Source of the DNA: Deinococcus detaillensis
GTDB taxonomy: Bacteria > Deinococcota > Deinococci > Deinococcales > Deinococcaceae
Direction of reading: 5' to 3'
Length of the DNA: 64,000 bases
Assembly (NCBI RefSeq): GCF_007280555.1
Contig: NZ_VKDB01000002.1
Location: 124,001 to 188,000, forward strand
In this document: positions 51,677-60,170 of the stretch, piece by piece
How the letters are laid out: each line of letters opens with the position of its first letter
Numbering within the stretch: the first letter of the stretch is position 1
The notes under the pieces: generated by a model
Databases searched by the model: none
Told to the model about the DNA's origin: nothing
The model's input: only the letters and a program-made list of their open reading frames with translations
Made by a program: the position numbers and the translations under genes

Positions 51677-52216
51677 TTAAAGACGGGTAGCTGTTTTGGA
51701 CGGCTGCTGTATGGGCTTAGGAGCGGGCTTCGGTTGGGCAGGAGCGGCAATCGGGCGGGCAGTGCTCAGCACGGTATTGCCGGTACCCGACACCCGCAAC
51801 AGCGGTTTCGCGCCGCTGAGGGCGGCTTTCCAAGTCACACGGTTGCCGCTGCCCTGAATGCTGATTTGGCCGACCCGCTCCACGCTCAGGACATTGCGGC
51901 TGCCGGTGATATTGACCGCCGCGCAGTTGCCCAAAATGGTGAGGCGCTGCCCACTGCCACGGAGGTTCAAATTGCCCCCATTGCATCTGAGCGTGCGATT
52001 TGTTTGGGTGGGCTGCACCCGCACCCGCCGAGTTTGCACGGGCGTAGATGAAATGCTCAGGCCAGATTCACCGAGCCGGACGCTGACCGAGGGCTGTCCA
52101 GGCGTGGCTGGCGCGGACTCGAAGCGAATGCCGCTCGAATTGATATTCAGACTCTGGGCGCTGGCTTGTGCTCCCAGCAACCCGAAAAGGCAAGCCAATT
52201 TGAGAAAACTGTTCAT
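51677..52216 (-). CDS. Secreted DUF3060 protein
   Basis: 179 residues with signal peptide (LKLACLFGLLGAQASA, then QSLNIN). A DUF3060-like beta region follows: LRCNGGNLNLRGSGQRLTILGNC, then NITGSRNVLSVERVGQISIQGSGNRVTW. The short GSGN/GSRN repeats suggest a small beta-solenoid, with a Cys pair. The tail is proline/lysine-rich. Function is unknown. It lies in the same direction inside the pyrimidine operon, 66 bp before the amidohydrolase. Confidence 0.75.
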   Translation of the reverse strand: MNSFLKLACLFGLLGAQASAQSLNINSSGIRFESAPATPGQPSVSVRLGESGLSISSTPVQTRRVRVQPTQTNRTLRCNGGNLNLRGSGQRLTILGNCAAVNITGSRNVLSVERVGQISIQGSGNRVTWKAALSGAKPLLRVSGTGNTVLSTARPIAAPAQPKPAPKPIQQPSKTATRL

Positions 52217-52262
52217 GCCCTCAGTCTAAGCTTTACAAATGAGTGGGCTGGATCAGGTCACT

Positions 52263-52628
52263 TTACTTTTTGCTGACGGTATTGGCTTTACCGGTCAGCA
52301 GCATTCTCGGTTTGGTTCCTTTGAGCGCTTTGTGCCAGGTCACCGTATTGCCATCACCGCTTAGCACGATCTCGCCCACCACTGACATGCTGACTTTATT
52401 TTTGCTGCCCGCAATAATGACCTGCGTGCAATTTCCAGTCAAGATAATGGTGTTTCCGTCGCCTGCTACTGAGACGCTGTCATTCTTACAGGCAAGTGTT
52501 TGTTTGGTTTGATCGCCCGCCACGATCCTGCCCATACCGGAAATGTTCAGTGTGCTCATATCCACAGTTTGGGCTGAGACAGAAAAACTGAGCGAGGCGA
52601 AGACGGCAGCTCGAATGAGTTTATTCAT
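52263..52628 (-). CDS. Secreted DUF3060 protein, shorter paralogue
   Basis: 121 residues: signal peptide (IRAAVFASLSFSVSA, then QTVDM) and a beta region with CKNDSVSVAGDGNTIILTGNC, IIAGSKNKVSMSVVGEIVLSG and GDGNTVTWHKALKG. It is clearly related to the 179-residue neighbour, including the Cys pair and the VTWxxAL ending, and lacks its proline tail. AGGGAG precedes the ATG. More AT-rich than the neighbouring catabolic genes. Confidence 0.75.
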   Translation of the reverse strand: MNKLIRAAVFASLSFSVSAQTVDMSTLNISGMGRIVAGDQTKQTLACKNDSVSVAGDGNTIILTGNCTQVIIAGSKNKVSMSVVGEIVLSGDGNTVTWHKALKGTKPRMLLTGKANTVSKK

Positions 52629-52697
52629 GTTGGCTCCCTTAAATCGGAAAGCGGGCGTAAGAACAAAAGTCTACACGCCCGACCATTTGCTGACTGT

Positions 52698-53768
52698 TTA
52701 CTTCTTACCGGTTGCCATTTGCCAAACGCTGTAATCGACTGCGCCCGCCGATGGGTCAGCTTTGAGAATGCCGAGATCTTTAAGCAAAGCGACGTTCGAT
52801 TTATAAAGAGCCGGGTCAAGGTATCCGGCGCGGCCCTGCATGGTCGGGCCAGCGTTGTAGAGCTTGGCGACTTCGTTCATCTGCCAAGTCTGGTGCTCTT
52901 TGGCGTCCGAGCGGGTGCCGGAACCCTTGCAGGTGTTTCCGCACAGCGGCAAGACGATATTGACCGCTTCAGCTTTGTGCTTGACCGCGTAATCCCAGCC
53001 CTTGATAGAAGCGCGAACCAGACGGGCAGCGATTTCCTTGCCGCTCATCCCGCTGCCTTTGAAGTTCTTGTCATCCAGCACTTTCTGCGAGGTGAACATC
53101 AAGTCTTCCAGCAAATTGACACCGTAATCTGGCGCTTTGAAGATTTTGAGCTTGTCCATGCTGTATCCCAGCCCGATGATCTGATCGATTTCGTTGTAAG
53201 TCATGGCCGAGACCAGATCGACTTTGTCGGGGAAAACAATGCTGGGATCGAACGGATAGGTGACGGCCTGCACGCTGGGATTGGCCACCGTGCTGTCCAG
53301 GCTGCTGGTCAGGCCGTACTTTTTCATCAGCGCCACAGCGGGGTATTCGTTGCCGCTGGGCCACAAACCCACCCGTTTGCCTTTGAAGTCGGCGGGCTTA
53401 TTGATGCCGCTGGACTTGAGCGCCACCAAGGTGAAGCCGGATTTCTGGAAGATCTGGGCGATGTGAACCACCTGAATGCCTTGCTGGCGAGCGGTCAACA
53501 GGTCGGTGATCCAGGTGGTGCCGAAGTCGGCGGCTCCGGTGGCCACCGTTTGAATCGGCGACTGATCACCAATTGGGAGTAGCTGAACGTCCAAGCCCTC
53601 GTCCTTGAAATAGCCTTTGGCCTGCGCCACGAAAAATCCCGCGAACTGGGCCTGCGGAAACCACTTGAGCTGGAGTCTGACAGTCACGGGCTTGGCGGGC
53701 GTTTGTGCCTGGGCGGCAGTGGGCAGAGCGAGGGTGAGCAGGGCGGACAGCAGCGCGAGTTTCTTCAT
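52698..53768 (-). CDS. ABC transporter substrate-binding protein, NMT1/THI5-like
   Basis: 356 residues with signal peptide (KKLALLSALLTLALPTAAQA). The SsuA/THI5-like fold is seen in VRLQLKWFPQAQFAGFFVAQAKGYF, GAADFGTTWITDLLTARQQG, and DFKGKRVGLWPSGNEYPA. Relatives bind thiamine or pyrimidine precursors, riboflavin or other flat heterocycles. In an operon with PreA and dihydropyrimidinase a pyrimidine base is the likely ligand. GGAGG precedes the ATG, 50 bp after the second permease. Confidence 0.88.
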   Translation of the reverse strand: MKKLALLSALLTLALPTAAQAQTPAKPVTVRLQLKWFPQAQFAGFFVAQAKGYFKDEGLDVQLLPIGDQSPIQTVATGAADFGTTWITDLLTARQQGIQVVHIAQIFQKSGFTLVALKSSGINKPADFKGKRVGLWPSGNEYPAVALMKKYGLTSSLDSTVANPSVQAVTYPFDPSIVFPDKVDLVSAMTYNEIDQIIGLGYSMDKLKIFKAPDYGVNLLEDLMFTSQKVLDDKNFKGSGMSGKEIAARLVRASIKGWDYAVKHKAEAVNIVLPLCGNTCKGSGTRSDAKEHQTWQMNEVAKLYNAGPTMQGRAGYLDPALYKSNVALLKDLGILKADPSAGAVDYSVWQMATGKK

Positions 53769-53818
53769 TTGGAACCTCCGGTGTGGAAGTGGGATGGAGA
53801 AAGACTTGGAACTCGGAA

Positions 53819-54781
53819 TCAGGTTCGTCCTGGCAACATGAGCCGCTCAGCCGCCGAGATCAGCAAATAAAAGGAAACGCCGATGACCGACGCCACCACA
53901 ATAGCGGCCCAAACGATGTCAAGTCCAAACCTGCCGACTTCGATCTGAATGCGGAAGCCCAGACCGTGCCCCTCGGTGCCGAAAAACTCGGCCACGATGG
54001 CGTTGATCAGGGCCAGCGTGGAGCTGACGCGCAGGGCAGTGAAGACGAACGGCAGGGCGGACGGCCAGCGCACCTCGCGGAAGACCTGGGTGGGCGAGGC
54101 GGCGTAGGAGTGCATCAGGTCAAGGTGCATCGGCTGGGCACTTTGCAGGCCGCGCACCGCGTTGATGACCACCGGGAACAGCACCGTGACGGCCACGATG
54201 ATGGTCTTGGACGACCAGCCCAGGCCCACTGCTTTGATGACCACCGGGGCCAGCGCCACAATCGGTACGCTGGAGAGCAGCGCCGCGTAAGGCAGCACGC
54301 CGCGCTCCAGAAAGCGGAAGCGTACCGCCGCCAGCGCCAGCAGCAGGCCCGCCAATGTGCCGATGACGAAGCCCAGCAGCGCTTCCAGCACAAAGGTGTA
54401 ATAGGCGTCTTGCAGCAGCACCACGCGGGCGGCCCACAGCGAGAGAGCGACTTTGCTGGGCGTGGGAATCAGGCCCGTCGGCACGCCGTAAGCGCGGAGC
54501 AGGGCTTCGGCAGCCAGCACCAGCAGAATCAGGGTGGCGGCAGCGGGAACAATTCGGGCGGCCAGCGTCTGACCCTGAGCGCTTTGCCGGATGCCGAAGA
54601 CGCCCAGCAGCAGCAGGGCCAGCACACCCAGCAGCCACACCAGAGCCGAGTCGGGCGGCGCGGCGCGGCCAGCCAGAACAAAACTCAGGGCCAGCAAGCC
54701 CAGCGCCGAGAGCAGCAGCAGCGGCCAGCCAGAAACTGAGCGGGAAGCGGGCGCTCTCAAACTCACACTGGTCGCCGCCAT
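53819..54781 (-). CDS. ABC transporter permease (SsuC/ThiX-like), second copy
   Basis: 320 residues from ATG at 54781, overlapping the end of the other permease gene by 19 nt. About seven to eight hydrophobic segments, of which the first two to three (LLLLSALGLLALSFVLAG, VWLLGVLALLLLGVFGI) are extra relative to standard permeases. The EAA-type loop is near MHSYAASPTQVFREVRWPSALP. It forms the membrane channel of the importer with the neighbouring permease. Confidence 0.87.
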   Translation of the reverse strand: MAATSVSLRAPASRSVSGWPLLLLSALGLLALSFVLAGRAAPPDSALVWLLGVLALLLLGVFGIRQSAQGQTLAARIVPAAATLILLVLAAEALLRAYGVPTGLIPTPSKVALSLWAARVVLLQDAYYTFVLEALLGFVIGTLAGLLLALAAVRFRFLERGVLPYAALLSSVPIVALAPVVIKAVGLGWSSKTIIVAVTVLFPVVINAVRGLQSAQPMHLDLMHSYAASPTQVFREVRWPSALPFVFTALRVSSTLALINAIVAEFFGTEGHGLGFRIQIEVGRFGLDIVWAAIVVASVIGVSFYLLISAAERLMLPGRT

Positions 54782-55635
54782 CCGGTCACCAGCCTCTCCA
54801 GCAAGCCGATCAGCGCCACCAGTGCGATGCCCAGTGCCGCACCGTAAATCATGATGACCCACAGCGCCACCGTATCGGAGGCCCGCGAGTTTTCGGCCAG
54901 CATCTTGCCCAGGCCGCTGAACGAAATGGTGCTGATCTCGGCCACGATACTGCCGACCAGCGCCGCCGTCGCCGCGACTTTCAGCGAGGTAAACAGGTAC
55001 GGCAGGCTGGCCGGAATTTGTAGCAGCCTGAACGTCTGGGCAGGCGAGGCGCGGTACGTTCGCATCAGATCGAGTTGCAGGGGATCGGGGCTGCGTAACC
55101 CCTGCGCCATGCCAATAGCGATGGGAAAGAAGGCGATGTAGGCGGCGATAATGGCTTTGGGGAAAAATCCCTGAACCCCGAATTGTCCCAGCAGCACGGC
55201 CAGCATCGGCGCGAGCGCGACAATTGGCACGGTTTGCGAGGCGACCAGCCAGGGCAAGGTGGCCCGCTCGAAGCTGCGGCTGCGAACCAGCAAGGTGGCC
55301 AGCACGAGGCCCAGCACCGAGGCCAGCGCCAGACCGAGCAAGGTCTCGCCGCCCGTGACCAGCGCGTTATACGGCGCACTCGTCGCGGCCAGCGGCGGCA
55401 CACTGAGATTCTGAAAGCCAGTGGCGAACTGCTGTGGCGCAGGAATCACCGGATTGCGAAGTTGAGTGGCGCACTGCAAGGCCGTCCCGCACCCCAGATC
55501 GGCCCCGCTGGCCAGCGACCTGGCCGCCTGCCCCACGTTGGCCCACAGCATCAGCGGCCAGTAAATGAGGACGGCAACGAGAGCGACCGCGAGCATGGGC
55601 AGGAGATTGGATGTACCTTTAGCTGAAATGGTCAT
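54763..55635 (-). CDS. ABC transporter permease (SsuC/ThiX-like), first copy
   Basis: About 290 residues. ATG at 55635 is preferred over GTG at 55641, because the GGGAAG upstream is correctly spaced for the ATG. Six or more membrane segments; the EAA-loop signature is MRTYRASPAQTFRLLQIPASLP. A periplasmic loop after the first segment holds two Cys (DLGCGTALQC). Its start is next to the stop of the AT-rich orphan gene, so that gene is read within the same operon. Confidence 0.87.
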   Translation of the reverse strand: MTISAKGTSNLLPMLAVALVAVLIYWPLMLWANVGQAARSLASGADLGCGTALQCATQLRNPVIPAPQQFATGFQNLSVPPLAATSAPYNALVTGGETLLGLALASVLGLVLATLLVRSRSFERATLPWLVASQTVPIVALAPMLAVLLGQFGVQGFFPKAIIAAYIAFFPIAIGMAQGLRSPDPLQLDLMRTYRASPAQTFRLLQIPASLPYLFTSLKVAATAALVGSIVAEISTISFSGLGKMLAENSRASDTVALWVIMIYGAALGIALVALIGLLERLVTGWRRPV

Positions 55636-55637
55636 AT

Positions 55638-56162
55638 TCACTTCCCTGGATTACTCAATTTGAAGTTGGCGACCATTTCATCAAGCAATTCACCAATAGA
55701 AGCTTGTACCAAAAATTGATCCTGCTGTTGATCTGAATCAAGTAATACTGTGCGTACACCCAGCCAAACCGGTAAATACCGATCAGGATATAAACTGCTG
55801 CTAAATTGAATACCATCAAGGTAAATTGTCGCTGCGAATATACTGGATTTAACTTGAGTGTAATCTATTGATAAAAAGAAATTTACATTTCCTGCTGAGA
55901 ATTTCTGAAGCTGACATGATAAGACATCACCCGGAGACTTTGTTATTGAATATGTCACAATCCTATTACTAATGTACTGGTTTACTCTAATTATATCGAT
56001 GTTCTTGTCATCAGTTAGAAGACTAGGATATTGACAAATATTCATACCTTTTAGGGCATTGACGTGATTCTGAAATCCGGCATTAGCACCACTATAGCTC
56101 ATAAATACTGTAGTCAAGATCAAATATAGAGGCAAATTTGTAAGTCGGTTACCCCAATTCAA
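55638..56162 (-). CDS. AT-rich orphan gene inside the ABC transporter operon
   Basis: 174 residues, unrecognised. The N-terminus looks like a signal peptide (LPLYLILTTVFMSYSGANA). Two Cys (NICQYP, LSCQLQ) could pair. The coding DNA is visibly more AT-rich and uses different codons from the flanking GC-rich genes, a sign of acquisition. Yet its TTG start overlaps the ATPase stop (TTGA) and its TGA lies next to the permease ATG (TGAATATG), so it is neatly fitted into the operon. It might be a periplasmic accessory or immunity-like cargo; no function can be assigned. Confidence 0.6.
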   Translation of the reverse strand: MNWGNRLTNLPLYLILTTVFMSYSGANAGFQNHVNALKGMNICQYPSLLTDDKNIDIIRVNQYISNRIVTYSITKSPGDVLSCQLQKFSAGNVNFFLSIDYTQVKSSIFAATIYLDGIQFSSSLYPDRYLPVWLGVRTVLLDSDQQQDQFLVQASIGELLDEMVANFKLSNPGK

Positions 56163-56947
56163 GCGTGCCCCTTGCGCAGCAACTCCCGAATCTGGGTCGC
56201 GTACTCAAAAAAGCGCGGGTCTTCGCGGCTGTCGTCACTTCGGGGCTGGGGCAAATCGATGTTGACCACGCCCTCGATCTTGCCGGGCCGGGCGGTCATC
56301 ACCACCACGCGGGTGCTGAGAAACACCGCCTCGCTGATGGAGTGAGTGACGAACACCACCGTCTTGCCAGTTTCGCGCCACAGCCGCAGGAGTTCCAGAT
56401 TCAGATTCTCGCGGGTAATTTCGTCCAGCGCTCCGAACGGCTCGTCCATCAGCAAAATGGCCGGATCGAAGGCCAGGGCGCGGGCAATACTGACGCGCTG
56501 CTGCATTCCGCCGGAGAGTTGCCAGGGATATGAGCGCTCGAACTTCTCCAGCCCGACCAGTTTCAGCATCTCGCGGGCGCGGGCGTCGCGGCCTTCACGC
56601 GGCAAGTTCATGACTTCCAGCGGCAATTTGACGTTGCCCAGCACGTTGCGCCACTCCATCAAGGCCGGAGCCTGAAAGACGTAACCGTAAGCGCGGTTCT
56701 CACGGGCGGCGCGGGGTGTGCCGCCGCTGACGGTCAGCTCCCCGCCCGTTGGGGTAATCAAATCGGCCATGAGGCGCAGCAAGGTTGTTTTGCCGCAGCC
56801 CGAAGGCCCGATCAAGCTGATGAACTCGCTCGGCATGATCTGCAAATTGGCGTCTTGGAGCGCGACGGTTTGCCCGCCCGGAACCGGAAAAATCATACTG
56901 AGATCGCGGACAGAGACGATGGGAGTGGTTGTGGCGGTCTGGGTCAC
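56159..56947 (-). CDS. ABC transporter ATP-binding protein (SsuB/ThiZ-like)
   Basis: 262 residues with Walker A GPSGCGKTTLLRL, Q-loop YVFQAPALMEWRN, signature LSGGMQQRVSIARA, Walker B ILLMDEPFGALD, and H-loop FVTHSISEAVFLS. This is the nitrate/sulfonate/taurine-type ATPase subclass, which matches the two permeases and the NMT1-like binding protein downstream. It is separated from the first permease by the AT-rich orphan gene. It powers the putative pyrimidine importer from the cytoplasmic side. Confidence 0.92.
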   Translation of the reverse strand: MTQTATTTPIVSVRDLSMIFPVPGGQTVALQDANLQIMPSEFISLIGPSGCGKTTLLRLMADLITPTGGELTVSGGTPRAARENRAYGYVFQAPALMEWRNVLGNVKLPLEVMNLPREGRDARAREMLKLVGLEKFERSYPWQLSGGMQQRVSIARALAFDPAILLMDEPFGALDEITRENLNLELLRLWRETGKTVVFVTHSISEAVFLSTRVVVMTARPGKIEGVVNIDLPQPRSDDSREDPRFFEYATQIRELLRKGHA

Positions 56948-56989
56948 TTTTTCACCTCAAGGCAGGAAGACGAGATACACAGTGAAGGC

Positions 56990-58354
56990 TCAGCGCCGCA
57001 GCAATTCCCCGCGCCCGACCGTACCTACAAATTCTCCGTTTTCCACCGCCACCTCGCCGCGCACCGTCACGATTTCGGGCCTGCCATCGAGTTCAAAGCC
57101 CTCGAAGCCGCTGTAATCATTGTTCATGTGTGAGGTGGCGGCGCTGATGGTACCCCGGTAGTGCGGATCGTAAATCACCAGATCAGCGTCGCTGCCCACC
57201 GAGACGGTGCCCTTGCGCGGGTAGAGGCCGAACAGTTGCGCGGCCCGCGTACTCACGGCGTCCACGAAGCGCTCCAGACTGAGGCGGCTGCGGCTAACGC
57301 CGTAGGTATACAGCAGATTGGCGCGGTCCTCGATGGCGGGAATGCCGTTGGGAATCTTGGTGAAATCGTCGTCGCCCATGTGTTTCTGGGCTACGTCAAA
57401 GGGACAGTGGTCGGTGGCAACGGTGTCAATTTGCCCGCGTTCCAGGGCTTCCCACAGGGCGCGGTGGTTGCCCCGGTCACGCAGCGGCGGCGACATCACG
57501 TACTTGGCTCCCTCCACGCCCTCCCGCTCGGCATAGGTTTTATCGAGCAGCAGGTGGGGAATCACCACTTCAACGGCCAGATCGACTCCGCGTTCCTTGG
57601 CCTCCAGCGCGGCTTCCAGCGAGCGAGCGTTGGACAGGTGAACGACGTAGCCGCGTGCGCCGGTCATCTCGATGAAGGTGGCGAAGTGGGCGGTGCCCTC
57701 GGCTTCCACACCCTCCGGGCGGCTCGGCTCATGCCACTCGGAACCGGTTTTGCCCTCCGCCAGTAATTTCTGCTGAAGCTGAGACACCAGATCGGCATTC
57801 TCGCAGTGGGCGGTGACGATCACGCCGAGTTCGGCGGCCAGTTTGCACACCTGATAAAGCGCGTTGTCGTCAATCCCGAACGCGCCCTTATAGGCCAGAA
57901 ACACTTTGAAGGACTTCATCCCCTGCGCCACCAGCTTCCGCAAGGTGGCTTCGGTGGTCTTGTCCCAGCGGGTCACGCCAATGTGAAAGCTGTAATCGCA
58001 AGCGCTCTTGCCCTCGGCCAGATCCGTCCAGGTTTTCCAGCCTGCCGAGAGCCGTTCGCTTCCGGCGGGGGCCAGCATCTCTATATAAGTGGTGGTTCCA
58101 CCCATCAGTGCGGCGATGGAACCGGTGGTGTGGGTGTCTTTGGCGAAGGTGCCCATGAACGGCAAATGGATATGCACGTGCGGATCAATAAAGCCGGGGA
58201 AAATGTATTTGCCGCTGGCGTCTATCACCCTTGCATCTGCCGGGGCGCTGAGCTGCTCGCCAATCTGGGTAATGGTCTCGCCTTTCACCAGAATGTCGGC
58301 CCGGTAGCGCTGGCCGTCGGAAACGATTTCACCATTTTGGATGAGTAGGGTCAT
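56990..58354 (-). CDS. hydA: Dihydropyrimidinase (D-hydantoinase family)
   Basis: 454 residues. Binuclear metal site: FIDPHVHIHLPF, carboxylated Lys in MKSFKVFLAYKGAF, TAHCENADL, YVVHLSNARSLEAAL and VATDHCPFD. It opens 5,6-dihydrouracil or dihydrothymine to the N-carbamoyl-beta-amino acid, the second reductive-pathway step between PreA and the M20 amidohydrolase encoded in the same operon. It differs from the allantoinase at 37921-39270 in its PF-type metal loop and the FKVFLAYKG block. Confidence 0.93.
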   Translation of the reverse strand: MTLLIQNGEIVSDGQRYRADILVKGETITQIGEQLSAPADARVIDASGKYIFPGFIDPHVHIHLPFMGTFAKDTHTTGSIAALMGGTTTYIEMLAPAGSERLSAGWKTWTDLAEGKSACDYSFHIGVTRWDKTTEATLRKLVAQGMKSFKVFLAYKGAFGIDDNALYQVCKLAAELGVIVTAHCENADLVSQLQQKLLAEGKTGSEWHEPSRPEGVEAEGTAHFATFIEMTGARGYVVHLSNARSLEAALEAKERGVDLAVEVVIPHLLLDKTYAEREGVEGAKYVMSPPLRDRGNHRALWEALERGQIDTVATDHCPFDVAQKHMGDDDFTKIPNGIPAIEDRANLLYTYGVSRSRLSLERFVDAVSTRAAQLFGLYPRKGTVSVGSDADLVIYDPHYRGTISAATSHMNNDYSGFEGFELDGRPEIVTVRGEVAVENGEFVGTVGRGELLRR

Positions 58355-58382
58355 GCAACCTCCATTCAGCTTTGATCACTCT

Positions 58383-58706
58383 TCAGCCATTCGGCAGATA
58401 ATAGAATTTGAAGCTGGCCTTCCTAAGTTCGGTAAATTTAGGAATAGCATCGGCAAAGTCGGAATCGAGTAGGGCTTCAATATCTGCAAGTTCTGGATTC
58501 AACTCATGCTTACCGACATCCCACCCGCCTACCCCGAAACATTTCGCCAGAAAATAACTTGACGAAGAAGTGCCAGCTAGGAAGACATTACTGACAACGG
58601 TTGTTCCCTCTTCGACGTTCTCGTAAAGATCGGGGCCGTATTCCAAGCAACTTGCAATTGCGTGACTGAACGGCCCGATAGCAATGATCTGCGCGTCTAA
58701 TCCCAT
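58383..58706 (-). CDS. Small unrecognised protein between hydA and preA
   Basis: About 107 residues starting MGLDAQIIAIGPFSHAI, followed by LEYGPDLYENVEEGTTVV and a WDVGKHELNPELADIEALL helix. The opening and the tyrosine-rich segment recall small proteins often found beside polymorphic toxins or as stand-alone immunity-like genes, but I cannot name a family. The ATG at 58706 follows the preA stop by 1 nt. A TTG at 58721 with GGAAG upstream is an alternative. Lower GC than its neighbours. No toxin gene is next to it. Confidence 0.55.
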   Translation of the reverse strand: MGLDAQIIAIGPFSHAIASCLEYGPDLYENVEEGTTVVSNVFLAGTSSSSYFLAKCFGVGGWDVGKHELNPELADIEALLDSDFADAIPKFTELRKASFKFYYLPNG

Positions 58707-58707
58707 C

Positions 58708-60087
58708 TCAGTGAATCTCAATCCCCGCTTCCTTCCGATACGCTTCCATCGCGCTCCAATCCTGCGTGACCAAGGGTCGCTCGGCGCTGAGCTGATCCCA
58801 GGTCACACTTTCTCGGCCACTCGGCACGCTGACCATCTCGATGCAGCCATCCACCGGACAGACGTTAGCGCACAGCGCACAGCCCACGCAATCGGGTTCA
58901 CGCACAACAGGTGTCGAGCGGCTGTCGGCCACCTGCTTGCCGCTGACGCGCGGATCAAAGCCCGGATCGACTCTCAATCCGTCCGGCGAGTAAAGATCAA
59001 TGCACTGGTGGGCCGTATCATTGCAGGCCACATAACATAGGTTGCACTGAATACACTTGTCCGGGTCAATTCTCGCCACCGCTTGATAACTCAAATCAAG
59101 CTGCCCAAAAGTGCTGAACTGCTCCAGCGATTTACCGGAAAAGTCGTAGATCGTTTCAAACCCCTTGTCTTCCATCCAGTTGCTCAGGCCGTCGATCATG
59201 TCTTCCACGATGCGGTAGCCGTAGTGCATAACGGCAGTGCAGATTTGCACGGCACTCGCGCCCAACAGCATGAATTCGGCGGCGTCCTTCCAGGTCACGA
59301 TGCCGCCCATGCCGCAGATCGGCACGCCGCTTCTCAGTACGCCCGCGTCGGTCATCAGTTCGGTCAGCAGGTTCAGAGCAATCGGTTTGACGGCTGGCCC
59401 CGCGTAGCCGCCGTGGGTGCCGCGCCCGCCGATATTGGGCGTGACCATCAGCGTGTCGAGGTTGACGCTCATCACCGAATTGATGGTGTTGATGAGCGAT
59501 AAGGCGTTGGCCCCGCCCTTAAGCGCCGCGTGGGCCGGTTCGACGATGTGGGTGATATTGGGTGTCAGCTTGACGATGACTGGCAGTCGTGTGATGGACG
59601 TGACCCACTGGGTATTGAGTTCGCACATCTCCGGCACCTGGCCGACCGCCGCGCCCATCCCGCGCTCGCTCATGCCCTGAGGGCAGCCGTAATTGAGTTC
59701 GATCCCGTCTGCGCCAGTGTCCTCGATCTTCATCACGATGTCGCGCCACGCTTCGGGCAGAGCGTCCACCATTGCACTGACGATCACGGCGCGGTCAGGC
59801 CACAGCCGCTTAACCTCGGCAATTTCGCGCAAGTTGACTTCTAGTGGGCGGTCTGAAATCAGTTCCACGTTGTTGATGGCGAGTAACCGCTGACTGCCGA
59901 TGCTCAAACCACCGTAGCGATTCGAGATGTTCAGCACGGGCGGGCCGATGGTCTTCCAGACGGCTCCACCCCAGCCGTATTCAAAGGCCTTACTGACCTG
60001 ATAGCCGGAATTGGTCGGCGGCGCGGAGGCCAGCCAGAACGGATTGGGAGCGCGAATACCGGCAAAATTGATGGACAGATCTGGCAT
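58708..60087 (-). CDS. preA: Dihydropyrimidine dehydrogenase subunit PreA
   Basis: 459 residues from ATG at 60087 with GGAGG 4 nt upstream. The first 330 form the FMN-binding dihydroorotate-dehydrogenase-like barrel: NPFWLASAPPTNSGYQV, GIELNYGCPQGMSERGMGAA, VKLTPNITHI and PICGMGGIVTWKDAAEF. Two 4Fe-4S motifs follow (CIQCNLCYVAC and CVGCALCANVCP). It reduces uracil or thymine to the dihydro form. Bacterial enzymes pair PreA with the FAD/NAD subunit PreT, which is absent from this window. It is the first gene of the 10-kb pyrimidine operon. Confidence 0.93.
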   Translation of the reverse strand: MPDLSINFAGIRAPNPFWLASAPPTNSGYQVSKAFEYGWGGAVWKTIGPPVLNISNRYGGLSIGSQRLLAINNVELISDRPLEVNLREIAEVKRLWPDRAVIVSAMVDALPEAWRDIVMKIEDTGADGIELNYGCPQGMSERGMGAAVGQVPEMCELNTQWVTSITRLPVIVKLTPNITHIVEPAHAALKGGANALSLINTINSVMSVNLDTLMVTPNIGGRGTHGGYAGPAVKPIALNLLTELMTDAGVLRSGVPICGMGGIVTWKDAAEFMLLGASAVQICTAVMHYGYRIVEDMIDGLSNWMEDKGFETIYDFSGKSLEQFSTFGQLDLSYQAVARIDPDKCIQCNLCYVACNDTAHQCIDLYSPDGLRVDPGFDPRVSGKQVADSRSTPVVREPDCVGCALCANVCPVDGCIEMVSVPSGRESVTWDQLSAERPLVTQDWSAMEAYRKEAGIEIH

Positions 60088-60143
60088 GGGGCCTCCGGTC
60101 AACTTGAGCGGGAACGGGTGCGAACAGCGCGTGGGCCTTGATG

Positions 60144-60157
60144 TTAGCTTAAGCTAG
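60144..60157. promoter_or_regulatory. Palindrome upstream of preA
   Basis: TTAGCTTAAGCTAG contains a perfect 12-bp palindrome (TAGCTTAAGCTA, 60145-60156). It lies 57 bp before the preA ATG and after the SDR gene. It is a plausible operator for the pyrimidine operon; the regulator could be the GntR protein 1.2 kb away, but this is not shown. Confidence 0.45.
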
Positions 60158-60170
60158 CCTACCTCAACTT

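Noticed and set aside
53783..54739. 318-residue plus-strand frame opposite the second ABC permease
   Set aside because: Gln/Arg/His-rich antisense of a clear permease; no ribosome site or domain.
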